NCBI GenBank assembly: GCA_010672925.1
Contig: JAAHFP010000056.1
Span: 1 to 37,062 of the forward strand
Reading direction: 5' to 3'
DNA length: 37,062 nt
DNA from: Symploca sp. SIO1C2
GTDB lineage: Bacteria; Cyanobacteriota; Cyanobacteriia; Cyanobacteriales; Coleofasciculaceae
Part shown: positions 1 to 8,735 of the stretch, in pieces
Layout: every line of letters starts with the position of its first letter
Numbering within the stretch: the stretch's first letter is position 1
Translations under genes and position numbers: made by a program
The notes under the pieces: generated by a model
Seen by the model: the letters and a program-made list of their open reading frames with translations, nothing else
Told to the model about the DNA's origin: nothing
Databases searched by the model: none

Positions 1-119
1 TTGTTGTCCATCCAATATCTGAGGCAAGAGTTGCGGACAAAACGAGCAGTGCGAATGGCTTCATCAAGCCGCTCATACTGCTTATTTTTTCCCTCAAGTT
101 TTGCCTCAAATACCAGCAT
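1..119 (-). CDS. tnpB: TnpB/OrfB-like IS200/IS605 family protein, N-terminal part only
   Basis: Reading the minus strand from an ATG at 119 gives an open frame that begins MLVFEAKLEGKNKQYERLDE, continues with AIRTARFVRNSCLRYWMDN, and leaves the window at base 1. This is the typical opening of TnpB/OrfB proteins of IS200/IS605 (IS1341-type) elements, the RNA-guided nuclease family related to Cas12. Only about 39 residues are visible, so the RuvC-like catalytic residues, the zinc finger and the right end with its omega RNA region cannot be judged. The start is supported because the family usually begins exactly at this ML-E-KL-G stretch. No tnpA is visible on this side. The element may be intact or decayed beyond the edge. 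Confidence 0.85.
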   Translation of the reverse strand, partial: MLVFEAKLEGKNKQYERLDEAIRTARFVRNSCLRYWMDN

Positions 120-165
120 TTTACGTTACTATGTCTGACATAAATAATTATAGCCTACATCCTGT

Positions 166-219
166 CCGCAATTCATCTCACCGCCAAATCTGCATATTAT
201 GGCGGGAGCCTTCTTGCGG
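166..219. mobile_element. Nested inverted repeats, probable left end of the IS605-type element
   Basis: CCGCAA at 166-171 pairs with TTGCGG at 214-219. Inside it, CCGCCA at 181-186 pairs with TGGCGG at 200-205. Subterminal hairpins upstream of tnpB are expected at the left end of IS200/IS605 elements, which lack terminal inverted repeats. The exact cleavage site is not visible to me. Downstream, GTGG-A-CTTAAG-C-CCAC at about 250-265 is a further imperfect palindrome that may be part of the end or an unrelated repeat. The rest of 220-442 holds no gene I can support. Confidence 0.45.
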
Positions 220-373
220 TTGAGGTAAATAAATTTAGGCTAAAAACCTGTGGACTTAAGCCCACGACAGACTTCGCAGGAATTTAGGAGACTCCGAGAC
301 AGCAAGAATAGTGCATATAATCGAAAACAGGCAATATTTTCTGCTAAGGAATCAGGTCATCTAGTCACCACTG

Positions 374-394
374 TTCCCTATTCCCTGTTTCCTG
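374..394. repeat. Heptanucleotide tandem repeat (TTCCCTA/TTCCCTG type)
   Basis: Three 7-bp units in register: TTCCCTA, TTCCCTG, TTTCCTG. The complementary unit, GGGAATA/GGGAATG, occurs at 36401-36421. The array lies just before the kinase gene and inside the TTG-started extension of its frame, which argues for the later ATG start at 443. Confidence 0.75.
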
Positions 395-442
395 TTGGCG
401 ATTTTTGCAAGAAGTCTACTGACGGCTTATCCATCAGCAGTT

Positions 443-3094
443 ATGAAATTATTCCAAAAAAGCCTGCTTTCTAAGCTTGTGATCTCGTTTTCCCTGTTGT
501 CTTTGGTCACTGTCAGCATTGTGGCGTTTACCGCCTACCTTCTAGCCAAAAATGCCCTCAAAGAATCCGTCTTTGCTCGACTTAGTGTTGCTGCTTCTCT
601 CAAAGACTATCAGATCAACGAATGGGTAAACAGTTACCATCAGGACTTGCTGTTATCTGCTCAGTTGCCAGAGCTACAGGCTCATGCAGAAGTAGTCCTG
701 ACTCAAAAAAAGTCCCGGCAGCCATCGGAGGAATATCTACTAGCCTATAAAACCCTTGAGCAGTATTTTGCTGCTTTAGCTGACATCAAACCTAACCTCA
801 AAGAAATTTCCCTTCTCACCTCCAAAAATATCGTAGTTTTCTCTAACAACAAATTATTAGAGGGCACAGAGGAACTGCGGAGCAAGATTACCACTGACTC
901 CAATACCAAACCCAAAAATGTGCAACTGTTCTTTCGCAATTCATCTTTCACCGGAGATCCTGAGCTTGCCTTTGCCATACCAATACATGATCAATTCGGT
1001 AACCCCATTGGCACTCTGGCAACTGCGGTAGAGCTCCAAGAATTAGATGAGTTACTAGAGCAAGGGACAGGTTTAGGGAAGAGTGGTAAAACCTATTTAG
1101 TGGCTAAATTAGCTCAAAAAAATATCTTGATTTTATCAAAACAGTCTGAGGCTGAAAAATATCCAGAAGATGTCACTAGTTTTGGTATTAATACTGCAAT
1201 GGGAGGAAACAATGGCTCTCAGCTATATCTTAATTATGAGGGGATACCAGTTCTTGGCGTCTATCGCTGGCTGGACAAATCTAACCTAGCGTTATTAGCT
1301 GAGATCAATCAAAAGGAAGCTTTTGCCCCTGCTCGCAAGTTAGCAGGGAGGATTTTGCTGATTGGCTTGAGTTCCGCTGAGCTACTGCTGGTGGCAGTCT
1401 ATTTGCTCTCACGCCAGATTAGCAAACCGATTTTGGCCATTACTGATACAGCTATTCAGGTAGCGGGTGGGGATTTGAGCCTGAAAGCTCCTGTGTTGAG
1501 TGAGGATGAAATTGGTGTTTTAGCTAGGGCTTTTAACACTATGGCATCTCAGTTGCGTGACTCCTTTGCTGCTTTAGCAAAAAACAATGAGGAGTTAGAA
1601 ATGCGAGTTGAGGAACGCACCACTGAACTCCAGGAAGCAAAAGAAGCTGCGGATGCTGCCAACCAAGCTAAGAGTGAATTCCTGGCTAACATGAGTCATG
1701 AGCTGAGAACACCTCTCAACGGCATCTTGGGTTATACCCAAATCCTGCAAAGCTCACAGACTATGACCCAGAAAGAGCTCTATGGCATAGGTATTATTCA
1801 TCAGTGCGGCTCCCATCTTTTGACTCTGATTAATGATATTCTCGACTTATCCAAAATTGAAGCCCGAAAAATGGAACTCCATCCGACGGATTTTGATTTT
1901 CTTTCCTTTCTGGAGGGCATAGCGGAAATTGGCCGTCTCCGAGCTCAACAAAAAGAAATTTCTTTTATTTATCAACCCATAGGTCAACTTCCCCAAGGCA
2001 TCCACACTGATGAAAAACGCCTCAGACAAGTGCTGATTAATCTTGTTGGTAATGCGGTTAAGTTTACTGATACTGGAGGTGTGACTTTTAGTGTAACTCT
2101 CCTTAGTGATTCGGTACAAGAGCAGAGGAAAAATGACACAGGACAAGTAGTTAATCAAAAAATTCGCTTCCAAATTGAAGACACTGGCGTAGGTATTTCT
2201 ACTGACCAACTCGACAAGATTTTTTTACCCTTCGAGCAGGTAGGAGACAATTCTCGTCGGACTCAAGGGACAGGATTGGGATTAGCGATTAGTCAAAAAA
2301 TTGCTCAGATGATGGAGAGCAGTTTATCGGTACAGAGTCAACCTGGTCAAGGAAGTGTTTTTTGGTTAGATTTAGAGTTGTCTACAGTCCCAGACTGGTC
2401 AAACACAATCAGGGGTGCTTATAAAGGAAAGATTATTGGCTTTAGAGGAAACAAACAAAAAATACTAGTGGTGGACGACCGATGGGAAAATCGTTCAGTT
2501 ATCATTAATCTGTTAGCACCAATCGGTTTGGCAATGGAAGAAGCCAACAATGGTCTAGAGGGCTTAGACAAAGTCAAATCCTTTAGTCCTGACTTGATCA
2601 TTACAGACTTGGTGATGCCAGTGATGGATGGCTTTGAGATGATCCGACGTCTGCGAAAGTCACCCCAAACCAAATCGGTGGTGATAATTGCTTCCTCAGC
2701 TAGTGTATTTGAAACGGATCAGCACAAAAGTTTTGATGCTGGGGCCGACGGATTTCTTCCTAAACCAGTACTCTCAGCAAGCTTGCTAGAAATGTTAAGG
2801 GTGCATCTGCAACTTGAATGGGTTTATGAGGAAAAAGAGAATGTTGACAAGATGCAGGATGAATCTGAGGGTGAGACAACTCAAGAGGAAATTGTACCTC
2901 CCCCAGCTGAGGAACTAGCTTTGCTCTATGATTTAGCCAGGAAAGGTTTGGTCAATAAACTTCTAGGAGAAGCTGAGAGACTGGAAAAGTTGGATCAAAG
3001 ATTAGTTCCTTTTACAAGAGAGCTACAACAATTAGCCAAAGGATTTAAAATCAAAAAAATTCGAGATTTGATTAAGCAATATATTAAAGAATAA
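443..3094 (+). CDS. Membrane-bound hybrid sensor histidine kinase (Cache-like, HAMP, HisKA, HATPase, REC)
   Basis: The protein has 883 residues from the ATG at 443. Order: membrane helix at about 13-35, a long extracytoplasmic Cache-like sensor region to about 300, second helix about 301-322, HAMP about 323-377, coiled coil, HisKA with the phosphorylated His419 in [15 protein letters not shown], HATPase with N box ([14 protein letters not shown]) and G box ([10 protein letters not shown]), then a receiver domain with Asp722 in [14 protein letters not shown] charged helical tail of about 60 residues follows, of a kind often seen in cyanobacterial hybrid kinases. An in-frame TTG at 395 would add 16 residues encoded partly by a heptamer repeat, so I prefer 443. 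The next gene follows after 62 bases on the same strand, suggesting co-transcription and a shared phosphorelay. Signal sensed and output partner are unknown; no DNA-binding regulator is adjacent. Confidence 0.9.
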   Translation: MKLFQKSLLSKLVISFSLLSLVTVSIVAFTAYLLAKNALKESVFARLSVAASLKDYQINEWVNSYHQDLLLSAQLPELQAHAEVVLTQKKSRQPSEEYLLAYKTLEQYFAALADIKPNLKEISLLTSKNIVVFSNNKLLEGTEELRSKITTDSNTKPKNVQLFFRNSSFTGDPELAFAIPIHDQFGNPIGTLATAVELQELDELLEQGTGLGKSGKTYLVAKLAQKNILILSKQSEAEKYPEDVTSFGINTAMGGNNGSQLYLNYEGIPVLGVYRWLDKSNLALLAEINQKEAFAPARKLAGRILLIGLSSAELLLVAVYLLSRQISKPILAITDTAIQVAGGDLSLKAPVLSEDEIGVLARAFNTMASQLRDSFAALAKNNEELEMRVEERTTELQEAKEAADAANQAKSEFLANMSHELRTPLNGILGYTQILQSSQTMTQKELYGIGIIHQCGSHLLTLINDILDLSKIEARKMELHPTDFDFLSFLEGIAEIGRLRAQQKEISFIYQPIGQLPQGIHTDEKRLRQVLINLVGNAVKFTDTGGVTFSVTLLSDSVQEQRKNDTGQVVNQKIRFQIEDTGVGISTDQLDKIFLPFEQVGDNSRRTQGTGLGLAISQKIAQMMESSLSVQSQPGQGSVFWLDLELSTVPDWSNTIRGAYKGKIIGFRGNKQKILVVDDRWENRSVIINLLAPIGLAMEEANNGLEGLDKVKSFSPDLIITDLVMPVMDGFEMIRRLRKSPQTKSVVIIASSASVFETDQHKSFDAGADGFLPKPVLSASLLEMLRVHLQLEWVYEEKENVDKMQDESEGETTQEEIVPPPAEELALLYDLARKGLVNKLLGEAERLEKLDQRLVPFTRELQQLAKGFKIKKIRDLIKQYIKE

Positions 3095-3156
3095 TCATTG
3101 GCTAGTTTGAAGCAGATTATTGATTTTTATTTGCGTTAAGTGACGCTCAATAAACA

Positions 3157-4659
3157 ATGACTCAGAGTACAGAATCGAGAATTATTTTAATTGTGGATGA
3201 TAATCCCACCAATTTGGAAGTGCTATCAGAGTCTTTAAGTAGTGCAGGCTTTGAGGTAGCAGTGGCAATTGATGGTGAAAGTGCCATCGAACAAGCAGAA
3301 TATAATCCACCAGAGCTAATTTTATTGGATGTGATGATGCCAGGAATTGACGGCTTTGAAGCTTGTCGTCGGTTAAAGAAAAATTCTTTAACTCAGGACA
3401 TTCCTGTAATTTTTATGACCGCTCTTGCCGATACGGTAGACAAAGTTAAAGGTCTTTCTTTGGGGGCAGTAGATTATATTACTAAGCCATTTCAAAAAGA
3501 AGAAGTTTTAGCCAGAGTTACTGTACATCTTAAACTACGCAATTTAAGTAAGACCCTAGAAGAAAAAAATGACTTACTGCTACAGTTGACCCAAGATTTA
3601 GAACAACGGGTGGCTCAACGAACTGCTGAACTCACTCAATCTATGGCAGAACTGCAACAATCAAAAATTAAGCTGGTGCAGAGCCAAGTTAGACTAGTGC
3701 AGAGTGAAAAAATGTCTACCCTCGGTCAACTAGTTGCTGGGGTAGCTCATGAAATTAATAACCCAGTTGGTTTTATCTCTGGAAATCTTACCCATGCTGA
3801 AAACTACTTCCAAGATTTGAACAAAATCTTGCAACTTTATTTACAATATTATCCCAATCCCTGCCCAGAAATTCGTGAAGAGTTGGAAGCGGCTGAACTA
3901 GACTTTTTACTAGAAGACTTGCCTAAAATTCTCCAATCCATGAAAGTAGGGACTGAACGTCTGAGTAATATTTCCTTAGCTTTGCGTAACTTCTCCCGCT
4001 CCGATGTTGCAGAGAAGATGCCAGTAGATATTCACGCTGGGTTAGATAGCACTCTATTGATGTTGAAGCATCGATTGCAAAGTAAGAATAAATCTGTTGC
4101 CATTGAAGTTATTAGAGATTATGGTGACTTACCTTTGGTAGAGTGCTATCCTGGACGCCTCAACCAGGTGTTTATGAATATCTTGGCCAATGCTATTGAT
4201 GCTTTAGAGGCGGAGATTGAAGAAAGGAAAGAAGAAATTAGGGAAAGTTCTTCCCCATTGAGCCTAGCTGTAGCTCAGCGACAATTAACTACAGTTCCTG
4301 AAAGGGTAGAATATAGACAATATGGTGAGCTCTCACCCAATGGTGAAACTAGCCAGACAAAGCACCAACAACTAATAACCAATAACCAATTCCCCATCCC
4401 TACTATTCAGATTCACACAGAAGTAATCGAGAGTAATTGGGTAGTTATTCGGATTAGTGACAATGGTCCTGGTTTGAAAGAATCAGTTAAGCAGAAGCTC
4501 TTTGAACCGATGTTTACAACAAAACCTCCAGGGAAAGGAACCGGATTAGGTTTGTCGATCGCGCATCAGATTGTGGAGGAGTATCATCAAGGTAAACTCA
4601 GTTGTAATTCCGTATTAGGAAAAGGGACAGAATTTGTGATTGAGATTCCCTTCAAATAG
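3157..4659 (+). CDS. Soluble hybrid histidine kinase (REC-HisKA-HATPase)
   Basis: A 500-residue protein without membrane helices. The N-terminal receiver domain (about 8-125) has the acidic pair in LIVDDN, Asp58 in LILLDVMMPG and the conserved Lys in YITKPF. A coiled coil (about 130-185) leads to HisKA with His198 in VAGVAHEINNPVGFISGN, then HATPase with N box NQVFMNILANAIDALE, DNGPGL and GTGLGLSIAHQIVEEY. Between the N box and DNGPGL lies an unusually long polar insert (about 355-420) that includes four heptanucleotide repeat units translated in frame. It probably acts with the upstream membrane kinase, whose phosphoryl group could be passed to this receiver; this is inference from adjacency. 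It converges on the monooxygenase gene, with a palindromic repeat between them. Confidence 0.9.
   Translation: MTQSTESRIILIVDDNPTNLEVLSESLSSAGFEVAVAIDGESAIEQAEYNPPELILLDVMMPGIDGFEACRRLKKNSLTQDIPVIFMTALADTVDKVKGLSLGAVDYITKPFQKEEVLARVTVHLKLRNLSKTLEEKNDLLLQLTQDLEQRVAQRTAELTQSMAELQQSKIKLVQSQVRLVQSEKMSTLGQLVAGVAHEINNPVGFISGNLTHAENYFQDLNKILQLYLQYYPNPCPEIREELEAAELDFLLEDLPKILQSMKVGTERLSNISLALRNFSRSDVAEKMPVDIHAGLDSTLLMLKHRLQSKNKSVAIEVIRDYGDLPLVECYPGRLNQVFMNILANAIDALEAEIEERKEEIRESSSPLSLAVAQRQLTTVPERVEYRQYGELSPNGETSQTKHQQLITNNQFPIPTIQIHTEVIESNWVVIRISDNGPGLKESVKQKLFEPMFTTKPPGKGTGLGLSIAHQIVEEYHQGKLSCNSVLGKGTEFVIEIPFK
4364..4391 (+). repeat. Heptanucleotide tandem repeat inside a kinase gene
   Basis: Four 7-bp units in register, ACCAACA, ACTAATA, ACCAATA, ACCAATT, matching the unit of the arrays at 17465 and 25532. 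Here they are translated as about HQQLITNNQF within the HATPase region of the soluble kinase (residues about 403-412). Confidence 0.85.
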
Positions 4660-4721
4660 AGGAGCATCTCAATCTTTTGGCAGAATAGGTCATTGTACAA
4701 GACATTCATCACAACATATGC

Positions 4722-4798
4722 GTAGGTTGGGTCGAGGAACGAGACCCAAAAGTTGATATACTAATATTTGAGTTTCCTTCAAGCTCTACCCAACCTAC
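4722..4798. terminator. Palindromic repeat between converging genes, possible bidirectional terminator
   Basis: GTAGGTTGGGT at 4722-4732 is the exact reverse complement of ACCCAACCTAC at 4788-4798. A smaller hairpin, GGGTC to GACCC, sits inside the left arm (4729-4747). The repeat fills the space between the kinase stop at 4659 and the monooxygenase stop at 4800, which suits a shared terminator, though neither side has a strong T run. The GTAGGTTGGGT motif resembles a dispersed family common in cyanobacteria. Confidence 0.5.
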
Positions 4799-4799
4799 C

Positions 4800-6227
4800 C
4801 TAGACAAAAGAAGCTTTTAATTGGTGAAAATCACGATTATACACCTGTTGTTGATATGTAGTTAACTGCTCTCCCTGATAATAAGATGTGCGGTCTAAGG
4901 TTGCTTGTTGAACTTTCTCCATTAAGGGACGACGCAAAGACTCATAGGTGTGAAAAATATCAGCGATCGCTTCTTCCTCAGATAAGAGATTACTGTTAAT
5001 TAATCTTGCAATCAAGGTTGAGATTACCAAAGCATCTTCTAATCCTTGATTTGCTCCTTGAGCCAGAAAAGGAGGCATTCCATGAGCCGCATCTCCGACT
5101 AAAACTACCCGCCCTCGGCTCCAAGGTAGTTGCTGAGCTAGACAGGGTTTTAAATTCGTTGTATCAGGAAATTTTAGACTATCATCCAGAGTAGCTCGAT
5201 GAATATAAAAAAGTCTCGATTTCATTTGCGATCGCACAGAAAAAGTCACTAATTGTTTAATAGCTTCAGGAAAATCATCTTGGGTTAAAGCTTCCAAAAC
5301 CAGCCCTACTAAATCCTCAGATGTTTTGCCTGCCAACTTTTCTTGCTCTATAGGCAAATGAATAAAATATCTCCAACTATTTTTTACGCCAAAGATAACG
5401 ATCCTTAAGTCTTGGATTGAATTAACTTTTTGCGTAGTAACGGTAACAAGACGATCCTGTTGCAAAAACTTCTCCTGAATTTCGGTTTTTAGCTCATCAG
5501 GTAGATTATCCTCTATTTGTAAGCAGTAAATTCCAGCAAAACCTGAATAGTCTGGTTCTCCTAAAATCTCATAAGGAGTATTTTGATAAAGCAGACGACG
5601 AATTGTAGAATTAATGCCATCAGCCGCAACTACTAATTTCGCCCTAAGTGACGTGGAGGCTTCTGGTTGAGACTCAGATCCAGGGGATGGTTCTGGTGGA
5701 CTTGACCAATGAGCATAAGGATTGATACCTTTAGCCGTATTGGAAAGAAAATCAAGCCGGATAGTTCCCGTTGCCGTTTCCTTGCTCAAATTCACACAAC
5801 GGTGATTGGCTTGAACTTGTTCTGGGGGAAGCTGTTGCCTGAGGGTAGTTTGTAAGTCATACCAGGGAATGGAAACTCGACCTTCCCCATACTCCGCCAG
5901 CCAGGTATCGTAACTCAAGGGAAAGGATTGGATTTCTTCTCCCTTAAAATTTCTCTGTACCCATTTGGCATTTTTTTGGTCTTGACTATTTTTGGTTTGT
6001 TGAGAAAAGTCCAATCCTGATTGTTTTACAGCCTTATAAGCACAATCATCCAAAGATTTCAGCGCTTTTAAGCCATTGGGAAGCAGATCAATAACTTGAC
6101 CAACCCGACGAAATTCCGTCGTTTGATCTAATACCATAAAGTTGTCAATACCACAAGCTTTTAATCCAACAGCTATGGCTAACCCGACTGGACCAGCACC
6201 AACTATAACTACATCGTAATTTTTCAT
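4800..6227 (-). CDS. FAD-dependent monooxygenase (aromatic hydroxylase / zeaxanthin epoxidase-like)
   Basis: The 475-residue protein opens with the FAD-binding Rossmann motif DVVIVGAGPVGLAIAVGL and carries the second FAD motif VVLVGDAAHGMPPFLAQG near residue 376, followed by QGLEDA. This is the class A flavin monooxygenase layout (UbiH/PHBH-like). Such enzymes use NAD(P)H and O2 to hydroxylate or epoxidise an aromatic or polyene substrate; the substrate here cannot be named. There is a Pro/Ser/Glu-rich insert (SSPPEPSPGSESQPEASTS) just before the conserved AKLVVAADGINSTIRRLLY, not usual in the family. The gene diverges from the glycosyltransferase with only 34 bases between the two starts. 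Confidence 0.85.
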   Translation of the reverse strand: MKNYDVVIVGAGPVGLAIAVGLKACGIDNFMVLDQTTEFRRVGQVIDLLPNGLKALKSLDDCAYKAVKQSGLDFSQQTKNSQDQKNAKWVQRNFKGEEIQSFPLSYDTWLAEYGEGRVSIPWYDLQTTLRQQLPPEQVQANHRCVNLSKETATGTIRLDFLSNTAKGINPYAHWSSPPEPSPGSESQPEASTSLRAKLVVAADGINSTIRRLLYQNTPYEILGEPDYSGFAGIYCLQIEDNLPDELKTEIQEKFLQQDRLVTVTTQKVNSIQDLRIVIFGVKNSWRYFIHLPIEQEKLAGKTSEDLVGLVLEALTQDDFPEAIKQLVTFSVRSQMKSRLFYIHRATLDDSLKFPDTTNLKPCLAQQLPWSRGRVVLVGDAAHGMPPFLAQGANQGLEDALVISTLIARLINSNLLSEEEAIADIFHTYESLRRPLMEKVQQATLDRTSYYQGEQLTTYQQQVYNRDFHQLKASFV

Positions 6228-6261
6228 TTATTTTTAAATCAGAAGAATCAATATTGCATCA

Positions 6262-7278
6262 GTGACCACCATCAAATCCCCAATTCAGAACTTAACGGCA
6301 ACTCTTACAAGACCAGAGGTATCATTAGTTGTTCCCATTTACAATGAGGTAGAGAGCCTACCTCAATTAATCAAAGCGATCACGTCTGTATTAACCTCTA
6401 CTCAACTGAGCTATGAATTGATTTGTGTCGATGATGGCTCTACGGATGGCTCAGCTCAACTGCTCAAAGAACATGCTCTTACCTATCCTAACTTGCGAGC
6501 AGTACTGTTGCGGCGTAATTATGGCCAAACCGCAGCAATGGCAGCAGGATTCGATTATGCACGAGGTCATGCTATTGTTACTTTAGATGGTGACTTGCAA
6601 AATGACCCCATTGATATCCCCATATTGCTGGCCAAGCTCTCCGAAGGCTACGATTTAGTCAGTGGCTGGCGTCAAAATCGCCAGGATAAAGCTTTGACTC
6701 GATTACTGCCTTCTCTGATTGCCAACTGGCTGATTGGACAAATTACTGGGGTAAAAATTCATGACTATGGTTGTTCTCTCAAAGCTTATCGCTCAGAATT
6801 GGTTGCGGATATGAACCTCTACGGTGAATTGCATCGGTTTTTACCGGCACTAGCTTTTATTGAGGGAGCCAGAATTACTGAGTTACCGGTGCGCCATCAT
6901 GCTCGTCGTCATGGATATAGTAAGTATGGACTAGGACGCACCTTTCGGGTACTGATGGATTTACTCACGGTTTTGTTCATGAGGAAATTTTTGACCCGAC
7001 CGATGCATGTCTTTGGGTTGCTGGGTATTATTTCTTTTGCTCTAGGAGTTGGTTTAGGGCTTTATCTAACCATTCTCAAACTGGGTTTCGGTGAAAGTAT
7101 TGGCGATCGCCCCCTACTTATCTTAGCCGTAGTCCTGATCCTAACTGGTGTGCAGCTCTTGAGTTTTGGTTTGTTAGGAGAGCTCCTGATGCGCACTTAC
7201 CATGAATCTCAGGGTCGTCCCATCTATAGAGTGAGGGAAATAGTAGAAATAAATGTTAAGAATAATAAAGAGAATTAA
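6262..7278 (+). CDS. Family 2 glycosyltransferase with two C-terminal membrane helices (DPM1/GtrB-like)
   Basis: 338 residues from a GTG start at 6262. The GT-A domain shows SLVVPIYNEVESLPQLI (about 21-37), CVDDGSTDGS (55-64) and the DXD-type metal site TLDGDLQNDP (107-116). Two long hydrophobic segments follow at about 248-275 and 285-315. This matches polyprenyl-phosphate sugar transferases such as GtrB/ArnC or dolichyl-phosphate mannose synthase relatives, which charge a lipid carrier at the cytoplasmic face of the membrane. The donor sugar is unknown. The MFS gene follows after about 40 bases, so the two may be co-transcribed. Confidence 0.88.
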   Translation: MTTIKSPIQNLTATLTRPEVSLVVPIYNEVESLPQLIKAITSVLTSTQLSYELICVDDGSTDGSAQLLKEHALTYPNLRAVLLRRNYGQTAAMAAGFDYARGHAIVTLDGDLQNDPIDIPILLAKLSEGYDLVSGWRQNRQDKALTRLLPSLIANWLIGQITGVKIHDYGCSLKAYRSELVADMNLYGELHRFLPALAFIEGARITELPVRHHARRHGYSKYGLGRTFRVLMDLLTVLFMRKFLTRPMHVFGLLGIISFALGVGLGLYLTILKLGFGESIGDRPLLILAVVLILTGVQLLSFGLLGELLMRTYHESQGRPIYRVREIVEINVKNNKEN

Positions 7279-7317
7279 GCTCACATTTCTCAAAGTTTCG
7301 CCAGGGTAAAGAAGCAA

Positions 7318-8562
7318 GTGAAGATTTTTTGGCAGCTGGAAGCAGAAAGACGCAAAAATTTACTGATGCTATTTACTGCTAGCTTGTTGTTTTGGTCCAG
7401 TGTAGCTTCGATGTTGCCCACTATGTCCCCATACGCTGAGGATATGGGTGGTACTAAGCAGCAGGTGGGATTAGTAATCAGTAGCTTTTCCATCGGCATC
7501 ATCTTGTTTAGAACCATAATAGGACGCTTGGCAGACAAGCATGGACGCAAACTAGTGTTGCTGATTGGTGTCAGTATTGGTGCGATCGCGCCTTTGTGCT
7601 ACCTGTTAGTAGACTCGATTGGTATGTTAATGCTCATTCGAGGATTCCACGGCATTAGCCTTGCTGCTTTTACCACTGGTTATTTAGCACTGGTGACAGA
7701 TTTATCCCCAGTAGACAAGCGGGGTGAGTTACTTAGTTACATGAACTTAGCTACACCGATTGGTTTGGGAGTTGGTCCAGCACTAGGAGGCTTTATCCAA
7801 GCCTTGGTGGGCTACACTGCTCTATTTGTGGCGATTTCAGCTTTGAGTTGGCTAAGTTGGTTGTTTGTCAGTCAGGTTAGGGAACAGAGAATGGTTCAAG
7901 TAGTTGCTCCTGAGGCCAAAAAAGCTGCTGCTATCCCTCTGTGGCAATTAGTTACTAGCCCTCGGATGCGAATTCCTGCTTTAGTACTACTCTTAGTTGG
8001 CTTAAGCTTTGGCGGTTTAATTACCTTTGTTCCTTTATTTATCAGAGAAACTGGTGTCAACTTAAATCCTGGACTGTACTTTACCACCGCCGCGATCGCT
8101 AGTTTTAATCTGCGCTTACTAACGGGTCCGGCATCTGACCGCTATGGGCGAGGCATATTTATTACCGGGTCTCTCATCAGCTTTGGATTGGCAATGTTAG
8201 TCCTCTCCCAAGCTCAAACTCCCCAAGTATTTTTATTGGCAGGGGTAATGCAAGGAATCGGTACAGGAACCATACTCTCGATTATGATTGCCTTACTTTC
8301 TGACCGTTCTTGGTCAACAGAAAGGGGTATAGTTTACTCAATTGGCTTGAGTGGCTTTGATTTAGGTGGCGCAATCTCACCACCAATTTTTGGTTTGCTT
8401 GCCGACTGGCTAGACTACCAAGGAATTTTCTATCTGGCTAGTATTCTGTCATTTCTCGCACTGATCACTTTCCTCACTCAATCCAGCAAGAATCTCTCCC
8501 ACTCTCTACGGTTTGCCATAGGAAGGGAACCGGATGCCTATGCTGTAGAAAGAAGGTGTTAG
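7318..8562 (+). CDS. MFS transporter, probable drug or metabolite exporter
   Basis: 414 residues, GTG start. The sequence is hydrophobic throughout with about twelve membrane segments. The MFS signature after helix 2 is clear (IGRLADKHGRKLVLLIG) and a matching loop appears in the second half (TGPASDRYGRGIFITGS), as expected for the duplicated 6+6 fold. Substrate cannot be inferred. It lies about 40 bases after the glycosyltransferase. A diverged copy of its residues about 227-285 exists as a fragment at 10273-10452, showing that a second copy once existed nearby. Confidence 0.88.
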   Translation: MKIFWQLEAERRKNLLMLFTASLLFWSSVASMLPTMSPYAEDMGGTKQQVGLVISSFSIGIILFRTIIGRLADKHGRKLVLLIGVSIGAIAPLCYLLVDSIGMLMLIRGFHGISLAAFTTGYLALVTDLSPVDKRGELLSYMNLATPIGLGVGPALGGFIQALVGYTALFVAISALSWLSWLFVSQVREQRMVQVVAPEAKKAAAIPLWQLVTSPRMRIPALVLLLVGLSFGGLITFVPLFIRETGVNLNPGLYFTTAAIASFNLRLLTGPASDRYGRGIFITGSLISFGLAMLVLSQAQTPQVFLLAGVMQGIGTGTILSIMIALLSDRSWSTERGIVYSIGLSGFDLGGAISPPIFGLLADWLDYQGIFYLASILSFLALITFLTQSSKNLSHSLRFAIGREPDAYAVERRC

Positions 8563-8735
8563 GTGGTAGGTTTTAGGGAATTTTCCACGAAAAACCCTAA
8601 GTAGGTGGAGGAAAAAGGTTATAAAATAGCTGGGAGGAGCCAAGGAGAAAAAATTCAAGCTTTGCCAGCAAAAATCGGTCGTGTTCGATTGAGTGGGAAG
8701 AACCTTTTGCTTGTTCAGTATTTAAGAGGGTAAAT

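Noticed and set aside
395-442. TTG start giving 16 extra residues on the membrane kinase
   Set aside because: The extension adjoins heptamer-derived sequence and is not signal-like; the ATG at 443 directly precedes the expected charged start and membrane helix.
250-474. Short open frame overlapping the start of the membrane kinase gene
   Set aside because: It runs through palindromic and heptamer repeats and overlaps the kinase in another frame; no family pattern.
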